From: Parasponia andersonii
Taxonomy: Eukaryota; Streptophyta; Magnoliopsida; Rosales; Cannabaceae
Assembly: GCA_002914805.1 (NCBI GenBank)
Contig: JXTB01000005.1
Coordinates: forward strand, 1,690,940-1,754,939
Length of the DNA stretch: 64,000 bases
Direction: 5' to 3'
A program made the position numbers and the translations under genes. Below the pieces are notes generated by a model. It saw only the letters and a program-made list of their open reading frames with translations. It ran no database searches and was not told where the DNA came from. Positions 26,396 to 39,243 of this stretch are shown here, piece by piece; within the stretch, counting starts at the first letter, position 1; the number at the start of each line of letters is the position of its first letter.

Positions 26396-29275
26396 AAAGA
26401 AGAATTAATGATGTAACCATTAATATATTTTAATAATATACATATACATTCATCAATTCACTTATAAGAATGGAAAATGATGTAAATAATTATTAACAAA
26501 TTTTATCTATACATTATCACCATTAAAATAAAAGAAATTTATTAATTACATTAGAAAACAAAACAAAAATTAGGTGAATTATATAATCATACATTAATTA
26601 TTTGAATGGTATACCATTATGCAGATTTTATGAATATTAAATATAAATATGATAAGATAATGCATTATTTTTTTTGAGTGGATGATGCATAGTTAGGTTA
26701 ATAAAATTAATTTAATTTCATGATGAAAAGATAAGAAATTAAGAAAAAAGTTAGATAAATGATGATTATTATTAATATTTTTTGAATTAAATTTTAATTA
26801 TGTTTTATATACATAATTAGCCTATAAATAGGGTATTTCATTGTAAACACAATCAAGTTTCTGCAATTGTTTTCTTCCCTATCTCTCTCAAAGTTTCTAT
26901 TCATCCACTTTGATTTCTACAATTTCCTCTTAGAGTTCTTCAAGGTTCAAGAAAAAAAAAAATTCTTAAAACTCTTAGTCTTTCAAGATTTGTATGTTTT
27001 ATTGTACATAGGTTCAAATTCAATTTATGATAAATAGAGTTAAAAACTTTATTAAGATCTGAAATTTTTATGAGAAATATTTCTATATGTGTACTTAAAT
27101 TCTGAAAAATTTCACTTTTATACCCTACTCTTGAAATTTTAAAAAAATTATTTAATACAAGTTAGGCTTTAGTTAAGAAAATTTGTAAAACAGATTTTAT
27201 ATAATTAGTTCTATAATTTTAAAAGGCAAACATTTTTATTTTTGGTTGAAATTTTAATTACAAGTTCACATATATGTCAAAATCATTTTTGAAAAGTTCT
27301 ATAATTTTTAGATGTCTATAAATTTTATTATAATTTTTGAAATACACAATATTTTAATATTTCAAAATGCTAAAATAAATTCTAAGGTATAATTACAAGT
27401 GATTAAAGTGCCATGAAATAATCTATTTGAGAATTTCCAAATATTGTACATAAATTATAATATGTTAACGATTGTGCTTTTAAGATTTTGGGTTTATTTG
27501 ATTTAAAAAATATTTCCAAAAATTCAATGATTTTCGTTTAGTCACAATTTTAACAATTTTGTTATAAATTCTATATTGGAAAAAAATGGTCATAGGTATT
27601 GTTTTTAAATTCACCTTATTTTTTTATTTCAAATGGATTCATATAAATTTTTAGAATAAATAGAATTATGTACTATAATATGGAATTCTTTAAGTATGCA
27701 TTACGCACCAAAATTCTACAATTTTAATGTGAAATATTATTTTATGATTTATGTTGTGGATATTTTGAAACACGTAAAATAAGTTTCACGTGACCAATAA
27801 TAGCATATGTTGACATATAAAATGAATGTTGATACATGAATAATAAATAAAAAGGATAAAGAAAAGGCACATGATTTCAACAAGGTTAAGTGTGTGGTAT
27901 TTCACCATAAGTACGAAGAACATTTTCTACAGACTTAAGGTAAGTACATTCTCACCTACAATATGGATAGTTTTAAAAGTATGTTCTATTTGAAATAAAA
28001 GTATTCAAGATGATTAAATGTGATGTTTTACCTATGCAAGAAATATTTGTTTGGTTTGTATATGTGCCTATAAAATATATGCCTCCTATGATAATAAGAT
28101 GAGGTAAATTTACTTTATAATATTCATAACTTGATAAATATACTTCAATTAAAGGGAGTATCAAGAATATCAAAAATATAAGATTTGATTTGAAATATGA
28201 TACAACCATTTATGTTAAAAATGAGACTAAGTAAAAGATAAGAATATAAAGGTGTCGTACCAACCTCCGCTAGGTGAAGATTTCTAAGAGAAGATAAGAA
28301 GGACCTCCACTAGGTAAGAATTCCCAAGGAAAATATGTTAAGTTTATGACTGCTGGTATTTCATTAGGGCCGCTCCCTTGATTCACAGTCAGTAAGTGTG
28401 CACTCAGTATGTACATAAAGGCCTATAAGAAAGATAAAAGATTTTATGATAATATAAGTGACAAAAGATTACTTTATAGAACATAAGCTGAAAAATAACA
28501 TAAAGACGAAAAAAAAAATTGAACTTTCATAAAATGTTATTCGTATGAAATATTTTGTGAGTTGAGTTGTACTTACTAAGGAAAGCTCACGTAGTGTAAA
28601 TATCCATGTTGTAAGTATCAAAGGTAAGCAACTTTTGTTTTAAATGATGGATTGACCAGAATCGAAGTGGAGATAGATGCAAGAAACGGGATTTGGGATA
28701 CCTCCATAATAAATTTCGTATAAGTTGTCTTCACTTTAAACAAGATAGTTTACATAAATATATATAATTAAGTGTTATGTTTCCTTAAGTTAATAACGAG
28801 ACAATATATTTAAATATGAAATGTTGATTTTAAGATTAATTATGCCTCTAAGATTAAGTAATTATTTCGCTATATACAATATGACTAATTTTATTTAAAT
28901 ATTCCTTTATAAAATATCATATATTATTTTGAAGCATATTTTGAATAATTAAACATTCTTAAATAAATAGTTTTATAGCATCTTCTATTGATAAATGTAA
29001 GACTAAATTAGCTTTGTCAAAAAGACTTAAACCTGTCTAAAGAGAGCTTAGGATTTAAGAGGTCCGCTTGTGACCCCCTCTCTCATCTAGAAGCTTTTTT
29101 GTTACACATTATTTAAACCTCAGATAAAAAAAGTACAATGTTTTCTTCAATAGTTTGTCTAATTTTCTTAATATAACGTTTGGAATAACTGCTTAACTAT
29201 TTTGAGAAGATCATATAAATAAAAAATTATGAACATACGTAAATGTCAGTCTTAAAAAAAAGTTAGGTCGTTATA
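25827..29275 (+). repeat. 5' LTR of the gypsy element (3449 bp)
   Basis: Starts TGTAAACTTCAAG and ends GGTCGTTATA. Aligns along its length with 36782-39238 apart from two segments (about 27500-28110 and 28195-28645) that are missing in the 3' copy. Contains a (TA)n run at 26358-26392 and a TATA box at 26821. U3 is about 1.0 kb. Confidence 0.9.
26821..26833 (+). promoter_or_regulatory. TATA box of the 5' LTR
   Basis: CCTATAAATAGGG, identical at 37781-37793 in the 3' LTR and nearly identical (minus strand) in the LTR at 15204-18075. It is followed about 50 bp on by the CTCTCTCAAAG leader. Expected to set the U3/R boundary. Confidence 0.75.
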
Positions 29276-29292
29276 GTTAGTATCAGAGCGGG
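29276..29292 (+). other. Primer-binding site, initiator-Met tRNA type
   Basis: TAGTATCAGAGC directly after the LTR end corresponds to the TGGTATCAGAGC primer-binding site typical of plant gypsy and copia elements (complement of the 3' end of tRNA-iMet), with one early mismatch. Confidence 0.75.
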
Positions 29293-29347
29293 TATCCTGC
29301 CATCCTATCTCACATCACTTCGCAACAATTCAGTCAACATAAGTAAG

Positions 29348-32300
29348 TGGAAATTTCCTTTTAGTATGCTAGTTAACTATAAGTATGTGTTAGGGAGTAT
29401 AATAGATGTTTCGATGATTGATGTCCCGAAGGACCAAGAGATTAGTCAAGTAAAACTTTATGAAGCCACGACAGTAGCTACCTTTAGAATAGGACAATCA
29501 TCATATTATAATGGAGAACCTAAACCTAGAGTATTGGGAGATTAGCTTTACAAAATGGAGCAAATATTGAGGGTATATTGCATCTGTGAGTACAAATAGA
29601 CCATTCTTACTATTATGCAACTACAGAATAATACTCGAGCTTAATGGCAAGTATTCGAGTATTTCGTAAATAGTATAAGTTAGGAGGAGTTCTACTATCT
29701 AATCACAATAAATTTTGGGGAAATGGAACACCGCAATATGATTCAGAACTCGTTAAGGGATACATCCCAATAACCGATACGAGAAACTTTGTCCATCTCT
29801 TGATGATGGAGACCATCAAGAGGAGAGATAGTTTTCTCAGAAAAAATAAGTACTTGGACACATCAATTCAAAGAGGGAATAGAATAATATAATATGTGTT
29901 TTACTTGTGAAATATTGGATCGTAGTCCTTCTACTATATCGTTATAGGTTTTGAATGTAGTATACACACGGAGGTTGTCATACTCAATAATGACTTAACT
30001 TCCTCAATTTTATCTCAATTTCCACACTAGAACTCTTATGGTAATGGTCATCTTCACACCTAAAATTTCTATAGAGGGGGGTGTAACCACGATTGGATAC
30101 AGATAGAACTATGCCCACTGGGCTAGGATGCAATGATAATGATGAGGAAGACTCTGAGAAAGATTCAGAAGAAGACCCAGAGGAAGACCCGAGAAAACCC
30201 TCTGACGATAATATAGGAGAATAGGCAATTAGTAAAGTTAATTATAGTTTAAGCCTTTTAATACATAAACTATGTTTCTATAATCTTGTAAACTATGAAT
30301 AAATTCATCAATAAAAGATGTGATGTGTTATAATTCTCCTTTACGAAAATAGTTAAGATTTAGTAATTAATAAAAAGTTATACTCTGAATTAATGAATAG
30401 GAATCTATTAACACAAATAGCTAGAGGGAGGAGAAGACCAAGAATTAATCTAGTCAACGCTATTGAAGTACCTAACTTAAGTAACCTCGTAGTTAACTTG
30501 CAACAACGACTCCAAGTACAAGAAGAAGATAAGAGAAACCTCGATGAGCAACTAAGACAGCAACATAATGCAAACATTGAACCCCAAGTGGACGGCGAAG
30601 AACCATAGCCTCAAGAGGGAGATCCAGTATTACAACTAGAATTTGTTGTACCTAATCAATGAGTGGTTTGCCAAGAACCATTATACAAACACTTCAGAAA
30701 GATGTGTCCAGTTGAGTTTGAAGGATCTATAGATCCTTTAGTGGCTGAAGAATAGTTATCATTAATTCAAACTATTCTAGACTTTATGAACCTTAATAAT
30801 CAGGAGAAAGTATTATGTGTGTCCTATGTTTTGAAAAGAGATGCAAGGTACTAGTGGAAGACAGTCAAAATGAGAAGAAATATAAGGGAGATGTCGTGGA
30901 ATGATTTCATCCACGAATTCAACCAGAAATACTATAATTGTATAGTAATATAGGCCCAATAAAATGAATTTATCAATATCAAATAAGAGATAATGACAGT
31001 CACTGAGGCTGTGCAAAAGTTCGACCAGCTAGCACGATTGTGTCCCTATTTAGTACCCACTAAAGAGGAATGAGTAAGGAGGATGTTAGAGATGTTTCGC
31101 CCTGAATTGATAGTTGTCATCGATACTGGCAACAACCCACCAACTAAAGTAGTAGAATATGTTAAAAGGGCACTCAGAGCAGAGTATTGCCTTGCCCAAC
31201 CTAAGGAAGAACGACAGAGATATTTCGAAGCAAAGAAGAACCAAAGTGAACAAGCTAAATCGAATCTGAATAACACCTAAAGAGGATATAGGGCCTAATC
31301 TAGCCAGAATAAAAACCAAAGCAACAACAACAATTATAATGAAAAGAAGAGGAAGGATAACTTTTATGGTTAGAAAAATTAGAAAGGAGAACCTCACTCA
31401 CAAAAGGAGGCCAAGATTGATGTTCTGCCGTGTCCAAGTATGGGAGAAAACACCCCAGAAAGTGTTGTTTTGGCTCCAATACATGTTATATTTGTGGCAA
31501 AGAGGGCCATTATGCCAAAAATTACTACAGCAAACAAAACCAGTTGAACTGGCCTATTATACCTAGGCCGCATGGATCTCAGATCCATGACATACATATC
31601 AAATTTGAGGGACCTCAGATTAGTCAAGGAAGATTAGAAAGTCTAGAGACTAATGTATAAGTGTATACTATCACCAAGAATGATGTGGAGGTAGGAACTT
31701 TTAATGTAGTCACAGGTCAGCTATCTGTTACCACTCAAAAAGTATATGTCTTATTTGATTATGCTGCCACACATTGTTTTGTATCGCTTATGTTTGCAAA
31801 ATGGATAGCTTAGGGTAATGATAGAATGACTAGAACCCTTAACATAGTTCTACCCTCAGAAGCAACCTTGACTGCAAGCCATTAGATTAGGCACGTTCCG
31901 ATAATTATAACCACTAGAGAACTCTATGTCGATCTAGTCATCCTAGAAATGATGGATATCAATATCATTCTAGGGATGAACTTTTTAGGTAGGTATAATG
32001 TTAGTATTAAACGTCGAAGTCATAAAGTCACGTTCAAGCCTTTAAGAGCATATAGGTTTGCTTATAACAGAGATTCAACAAAGCAACGTCGGATGTTGAT
32101 CTCAGCAATACAAGCAAGGAGAATGTTGAATAATGGGTGCTTGAATATTTAGCTAATATCCTAGACAAGAGTAAAGAAGAAAAGAAGAGCCCAGAGGATA
32201 TAACAATCGTCAAGGAGTACGTCGACGTATTTCTCGATGATTTGCCAAGACTACTACCAGAGTGAGAAATTTTCGTCGAATCAAATTACTGCTGAGTACT

Positions 32301-35300
32301 GCCTCTATCTCCAAAGCACCATACAGAATGGCTCCTGCTGAGTTGATGGAGCTGCAAACTCAATTGCAAGAGTTGTTAGCCAAAGGTTTTATCAGACCAA
32401 GCTACTCACTATGGGGAGTACTAGTGCTATTCGCAAAAAAAAAAAAAAGATGGCACATTCAGAATATGAATCGACTATAGGGAACTAAACAAGGTCACTA
32501 TAAAGAACAAATATCCATTGTCAAGGATGGACGACTTGTTCGATCAACTAAAGAGAGCTGCAATTTTTTTGAAGATCAATCTACGATTCGGCTACAATCA
32601 TTTGAGAATTAAAGAAAGTGATGTTCCCAAGTCTTTTTTTCAAACCTGATATAGACATTATGAATTCTTAGTGATGTCTTTTAGGTTGACCAACGCCCCT
32701 GCAGTATTCATAGATCTAATGAATCGAGTATTTAAGAAATATTTGGATAAGTTTTTCATAGTCTTCATTGACGATATCTTGATTTATTCAAGGTCTCAAA
32801 AAGAACATGAACAATATCTGAGACTTGCATTGTAGAAATTGAGAGAACATCACCTCTATGCCAAATTCTCTAAGTACGAATTTTGACTTGATCAAGTCCA
32901 GTTCCTATGACATGTTATTTCAAGCGAAGGTGTGTCGATAGCTCCTCAAAGATAGAGGCAATCAATAATTGGTCAGTACCTAAAACTGTGACAGAATTAA
33001 GGATTTTTTTAGGATTAGCAGGCTATTATCACAAATTTGTAGAAGGATATTCAAAACTCGCTACACCTCTCACAACCCTTATGCGAAAAGGAAAGACATA
33101 TGAACGGACGGAGAAATGCAAAGAAAGTTTTTAAGAGCTAAAGAATAGGCTTACTAGTGCACTTATCCTGACCATCCTGTTAGACGAAGGATAGTTTGAC
33201 AACTTTAGTGATGTATCGAAGCTGGGACTAGGAGCAGCATTGATGCAAAATGGGAAAGTCATGGCTTATGGTTCTCGACAACTCAAGGAGCACAAGAAGA
33301 ATTACCCAACCCATGATCTAGAGCTGGCTATTGTTGTATTCGCTCTCAAGATTTGGTGACACTATTTATATGAGACTCAATGTCAAATTTACACTGATCA
33401 TAAAAGCATCAAATGCATATTTACTTAGAAAAAGTTGAACATGAGATAGCGTAAGGTACTAGAGTTGGTTAAGGATTATGGTTGTGACATCTTATACCAT
33501 CCAGGTAAGGCAAATAAAGTCGCAGACATATTAAGTAAGAAAATAACTATAGCCTTAATATCAATAAAAGCCTTACCTAAGCTCTTACAAAAAACTATTA
33601 GCAGTGTCCGTTTAGAGTTAGTAGTAGGAAAATTATCTCCATTAACTCTCAAACCAAATATTTTTTGGAACATGAAGGAAACTCAGGAGCTTGATCCAAT
33701 ATTAGTACGAATTAGAGAAGATATTTTGGAGGATAGACAGTCTGAGTTCAACATGTCTTCTGATGGAATCCTCAAATTAATGGTAGATTATGCATACAAA
33801 ATAATGTAGAAATAAGGAATCAAACCCTTTCTGAAGCACATGAAACCCTTTATCATGTCTACCCTGATATAACTAAGATGTATAACAATCTTAAAGAGTA
33901 CTTTTAGTGGAATGGAATGAAACATGACGTGGTGAAGTACATACAGAGGTATTTGAATTGTTAGAAAGTCAAGGCTAAACATAAGAGACTTGCTGGGGAG
34001 TTCCAACCAGTTGAAATTCCTGAGTGGAAATGAGAGAAAATTGTCATGGATTTTGTAGTTGGATTACCCAAAACGTGTGAAAGATATAACATAGTATGGG
34101 TAATTGTAGATTGATCGACTAAATCAGCATATTTTCTACCGATAAAAATCACTTATTCATAGGATAGATTAGCTGAATTATATGCGACTGAGATAGTTAA
34201 ACTATATGGAATATCACGATCGATCAATTCCAACCACGATAGTCGATTTACTTCTACTTTTTGGAGGAAAGTTTAACAAACTTTAGGAACAAAGCTACTT
34301 TTTAGCATAGATTTCCATCCACAAACAGATGGGCACTTAGAGCGAACCATCCAAACTCTAGAGGATATACTCAGGGCATGTGTGATAGACTTTAAAGGAG
34401 CATGGAATAAGAAGCTTTTATTGATATAATTCTCTTATTATAACAGCTATCAGGCTTCTATCAAGGCAGCACCTTATAAAGTACTTTATAAAAGGATATG
34501 TATATCCTTAATCCATTGGTATGAATATAGGGAGAAGCATTTAGAAACCACTGACTTCATAAGACAGACCATTGAAGCAATATAGAAAATCAAGAAAAGG
34601 ATGGAAACTGCCCAAAGTCGATAGAAAAGCTATGCCGACAAACGGAGAACACCATTGGAATTTAAAGTGGGAGATGTAGTTCTTCTTAAGATTCCACCAA
34701 TGAAATGTGTAATTACTGGTGTTAGTTGGAATAAAATTTCTGAAAATATTTTCATAAAATCATTTTCAAGAATACCATAGTTTTGTAAAATCAAGAAACC
34801 AGCGAAATTGGTCGTTTAAAATTTTTCTTTTTACAAAATGTTTCAGATCGTGATTTAACATAAATTAACTCTTGATCTAGACAAGAACAATACCCGGAAT
34901 CACTCCACAACCTTCTCGTCTTTCTGTCTATTCTCAAAAGTCGTTTGATTGATATGGTGGGTGGTCACCTTCTTGATTCCGAACAAAGAGATCCGTAGAT
35001 AAACAAGAAGACAATCTCCTCGAACCGATTTCTCCGGGATGGCCGAAACACCAAGGACAATGAATCCCTAGTGGTGGTCGATTTTCTCTGCTCTCTCTCT
35101 CTCTCTCTCTCTGTTTTTCGTGTGACATCTTTCTTTCTACGGAGTGTTTCACATGTAACACTTGTATCTGGTTGCTAGAGAACTTTTCTCTTAACTATAG
35201 AGAGATTAGTAAACCCTAATGGGCCTATTAGGCTTATTGGACTCAACTGATCATTAAATGACTATTGGGCTTTAATTTAAGCTAGATAGGGGACCAAATG

Positions 35301-36735
35301 GATCTATAAAGCCCAAGCTCTAATGAACTATATACCTACTATCATAATTAACTCTTTATTATGATTGGGCCTTGTCCATTAATATTGGGGCATACCAATA
35401 TAGGCCCAATATTGAACTCTTGGACTAAATGTTATTTATTTTCTGTGAAGTTTATTAACAATTAATTAGCTTGATCCATTTAGCATATACTATATGTATA
35501 GACATACCCCTAATGCAATGCCGTACTAGTAGGGTGAAATTACCGTATTACCCTTCTAGTACATATTTACTTTTGAGTTGCTATTTTTCATCTAATAGAT
35601 AATAGTTGACTATGGTGTTTGTATCTTCTTATACCAATACAGTCAAATTCACATAGTGAATACTGGACCCCTAGTTTATCTTATCCAAGTATTTGAGAAA
35701 ACTCAAAGTGACATCATATGCATAGTGTCCATCATGAAATACGTTCTACACATTTCATATACCTTATCTTCTAAGATATCGGAGTTCAAACCATAAATCG
35801 GAACTTGTCTTTTAGTGACTCAAAAAGATAAAATACATGAAAGTAAGTTCATTAATCACTAGGATTAAGGTCTTTTATAATAGTGCTAGATTAGCAAAAT
35901 TAGAAATGAAGTTACGGCACTTAACCTTAAATTCTAATTCATTAGGTCATGTTCGATGTTGTTATAACTTTCTTATAATATACTAGTGTTTCTATCCGAA
36001 GACTCACTTCGATAATTAGAGACTTTATTAATTAAATAGACAACACTACATTCTATGGCATAGTAAAGTATTCCATTTTCAATATGCAGAATGCGAACAA
36101 TTTAATTTAGATATAATAAAATAAAGAATATAATATCTCCTACATATGAACTCATCATATGAATAATTCTTTATTACTCATTTCATGTCTTGGAATCTTT
36201 TAGATGTTTGCATAAGATAAATATACACATCACATGTATATCAATGGGACATAAATGAAATAGAAATTCATAACATGGAATTTATTAATAACAAATAGAT
36301 ACTAAATAATCCAATAAATACTGTTTATAATGTTTAAATAATAATCTGCTTTATAGGACATTATTCCAATGGTAATGAGGTTCGGGAAGAAGGGAAAATT
36401 AAGTCTAAGATATATTGGACCATTTAAGATCCTCGAATGAGTAGGAAAAGTAGCATATAGACTAGCTCTATCACGAGAGTTGGCTAATGTATGCAACATC
36501 TTTCATGTATCAATGCTAAAGAAGTATGTCCCGGATCCTTCACATGTGTAAAATTATGATCCTATTAAGATTCATGAAGACTTAACTTATGAAGAGAAAC
36601 CAGTCAAAATTTTAGCGTGTGAAGAGAAAACTCTTCGGAACAAGACAATACTCTTAGTTAAGGTATTGGGGCATAATCATAAAATTGAAGAAACTACATT
36701 GGAATGAGAAGAAGAAATAAAGAAAAAGTATCCAC
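29348..36735 (+). pseudogene. Gypsy gag-pol relic (gag, protease, RT, RNase H, integrase)
   Basis: Gag fragments at 30393-30608 and 30690-31270 (LARLCPYLVPTKEE, then VRRMLEMFRPEL). Zinc knuckle at 31484-31525 reads CYICGKEGHYAKNY, so the last Cys has become Tyr. The protease site at 31748 reads VLFDYAATHCFVS in place of D-S/T-G-A-T. RT has [12 protein letters not shown] near 32380 and the catalytic FIDDILIYS at 32764. RNase H has [18 protein letters not shown] near 33245 and PGKANKVADILSKK at 33500. Integrase has the first Asp in VMDFVVGLPK near 34047, then SRFTSTFW and HPQTDGHLERTIQTL near 34316. After the insert the tail resumes at 36377 (RFGKKGKL, then GPFKIL). Many in-frame TAG/TGA codons, largely at former Trp, Gln or Arg codons, and several frameshifts kill it. 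Confidence 0.88.
34714..36371. mobile_element. 1658-bp insert in the gypsy integrase tail, probable solo LTR
   Basis: The gypsy frame is broken after ...IPPMK and resumes with MRFGKKGKL; GTAAT is found at both junctions (34709-34713 and 36372-36376), a 5-bp duplication. The insert starts TACTGGTGTTAGTTGGAATA and ends TTATTCCAATG; the ends are imperfectly inverted (TTGGAATAA against TTATTCCAA), a layout like copia LTR ends. No coding domain. It contains a (CT)n run near 35090-35112. Its minus strand, beginning TTGGAATAATGTCCTATAAA, resembles long copia-type LTRs. Orientation not settled. Confidence 0.75.
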
Positions 36736-36768
36736 ACCTATTCTAATTTTCAAGGACGAAAATTTCAT

Positions 36769-36780
36769 AAGTAGGGAAGA
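36769..36780 (+). other. Polypurine tract of the gypsy element
   Basis: AAGTAGGGAAGA lies one base before the TG of the 3' LTR, the expected place for priming of plus-strand DNA. Confidence 0.7.
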
Positions 36781-36781
36781 T

Positions 36782-39238
36782 TGTAAACCCCGAGAAAACC
36801 TTAGTCTTATAAAATTAGTTTAATAATTATTAATTATCATGATCTTTTAATATTAGTGTATTTTCTTGAAAAATGAATTTATCATGATTCATTTTCTTGT
36901 CCAAAATTTTATTATGTATATTTAATTTCTTTGATAATGGAAATTGAGTAATTATACACTAATAAATTTCGTGAATATATTGCAGTGAGATACACATAAG
37001 AAAGCAAAGTTAAACTATATACCTAATTTCAAACATAAATTATTTTACAACATATATGGTTATTGTTGTTAATAAGAAGTAAGCTTAGTTAATTATGTTT
37101 ACTATTGAGTCCTAAATTATTTGAGTTCAATATCATTTATCTTAGCCTAATAGGTAATAGGAAAGTCTAAATTTGAAATTATTAGTATTCTTATTTATAA
37201 TTATCATTGAATTTTAGTTTTTTAGCCTAATATCACTTATCTTGGTCCAATCAGTAATAGGAGAGCCCAAGTTAAAATAAGTATTTCAGGCCCAATTAAT
37301 AAGTTAAATAGTCACAAGTGAAATATATATATATATATATATGTATAGTAAAGAGCAATTAATAGTATAGCCATTTATATATTTTAATAATATGCATATA
37401 TATATATTTATCAATTTACTTATAAGAATGGAAAATGATGTAAAAGACCATTAACATATTTTATCTATACATTATCATTATTAAAATAAAAGAAATTTAT
37501 TTATTACATTAGAAAATAAAATAAAAATTTGGTAAGTTATGTAATCATACATTAATTATTTAAACGGCATATCTATTTTACAAATTTTATGAATATTAAT
37601 TATAGATATGATAAAATAATGTATTATTTTTTTTAAGTGGGTGATGCATAATCAGGTTAATAAAATTAATTTAATTTCACGATCAAAAGAAAAGAAATTA
37701 AGAAAAAAATTAGGTAAATTGTAATTATTATTCTTATTTTTTTAAATTAAATTTTAATTATATTTTATTTACATAATTAGCCTATAAATAGGGCATTCCT
37801 TTGTAAATACACTCAAGTTCCTTCGATTGTTTTCTTTCATCACTCTCTCAAAGTTTCTATTCATCCATTTGATTTAAAGAGTTTCCTCTTAGAGTTCTTC
37901 GGGTTTACAGAAAAAAAAAACGATAATTCTTAGAACTATTAGTTTTTCAAGATTTGTATATTTTATTTTACTTAGGTTGAAATTCAATTTATGATAAATA
38001 GAGTTAGAATCCTTATTAAGATCTGAAATATTTATGGGAGGTATTTCTATATATGTACTTAAATTCTGAAAATTTTCACTTTTATACCCTACTCTCGTAA
38101 TTTTATAAAAATCAATTGACACAAGTTAGGCCTTAGTTAAGAAAAGCTATAAAAACATATTTTATATAATTAGTTCTATGATTTTAAAGGGCAAAAAATT
38201 TTATTTTTTGTTGAAATTTTAATTACAAGTTCATATATATGTCAAGACCATTTTTAAAAAGTTTCATAATTTTTGGATGTTTATAAAAGTTATTATAATT
38301 TTTGAAATACACAATATTTTAATATTTTAAAATATTGAAATAAATTCTAAGGTATAAGTAAAAGTGATTAAAGTACATTGAAATGATCTATTTTAGAATT
38401 TCCAAATATTTTACATAAATTATAATATATTAATGACTGTGCTTTTATGATTTTGAGTTTTTTTTTTATTTATAAATTACAATATTTTTCATAACTTGAT
38501 AAATATACTTCAATTAAAGGGAGTATCAAGAATATGAAATATAAGATTTGATTTGAAATGATGGGTTGACCATAATCGAGGTGGAAATGGATGCAAGACA
38601 TAGGCTTTAGGATACCTTCACAATAAATTCTGTATATGTTTTCTTTACTTTGAACAAGAAAGTTTACTTAAATATGTAAGATTAAGTGTTATATTTCCTT
38701 AAGTTAATAACAAGACAATATATTTAAATATAAAATATTAATTTTAAGATTAATTATGCCTCTAAGATTAAGTAATTATTTTGCTATATATAATATGATT
38801 AATTTTATTTAAATATCCCTTTATAGAATATCATATACTATTTTGAAGCATATTTTCAATAATTAAACATTCTTAAATAAATATTTTTTTAGCATCTTAT
38901 ATTTTGATAAATATAAGACTAAATGGGTTTTGTCAAAAGGACTTAAATTTATCTAAGGAGAACTTGGGATTTAAGAAGTCCACTTGTGACCCCTTCCTCA
39001 CCTAGAAGCTTTTTTAGTTGCACATTATTTAAACTTTTAATAAAAAAAATACAATGGTTTCTTCAATAGTTTATCTAAATTTCTTAGTATAACATTTGGA
39101 ACAATTGGTTAACTATCTTGAGAAGGTTATATAAATAAAAAAAATTTTCATCAATTTTCATAGTCCAAGTTTATAACCTAAAAAAAGGTTATGAACATAC
39201 GTAAATATCGACCTTAAAAAAATAGTCAGGTCATTACA
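36782..39238 (+). repeat. 3' LTR of the gypsy element (2457 bp, with two internal deletions)
   Basis: Starts TGTAAACCCCGAG and ends GTCATTACA. Relative to the 5' LTR it lacks about 600 bp after the GATTTTGAGTTT segment (38460) and about 450 bp after GATTTGATTTGAAAT (38560). TATA box CCTATAAATAGGG at 37781. Close matching elsewhere supports a common origin. Confidence 0.9.
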
Positions 39239-39243
39239 CATAA
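39239..39243. repeat. Target-site duplication CATAA, right of the gypsy element
   Basis: Matches 25822-25826 exactly and directly follows the TTACA end of the 3' LTR. Confidence 0.9.

Larger units (their letters stand above)
25827..39238 (+). mobile_element. Full-length but dead Ty3/gypsy retrotransposon, 13.4 kb
   Basis: 5' LTR 25827-29275, primer-binding site at about 29281, gag-pol relic, polypurine tract 36769-36780, 3' LTR 36782-39238, all in the canonical order with pol as protease, RT, RNase H, integrase. LTRs of 2.5-3.4 kb plus a pol ending in the integrase-tail signature (GPFEIL, then VGKVAYRLAL) fit the long-LTR Del/Tekay chromovirus type; clade by inference. It is inserted in the Helitron helicase with the duplication CATAA and itself carries a 1658-bp insert at 34714-36371. 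Confidence 0.93.

Noticed and set aside
34934..35161. 75-residue minus-strand frame in the 1658-bp insert
   Set aside because: Arg/Glu-rich because of a (CT)n microsatellite. The insert otherwise lacks coding sequence.
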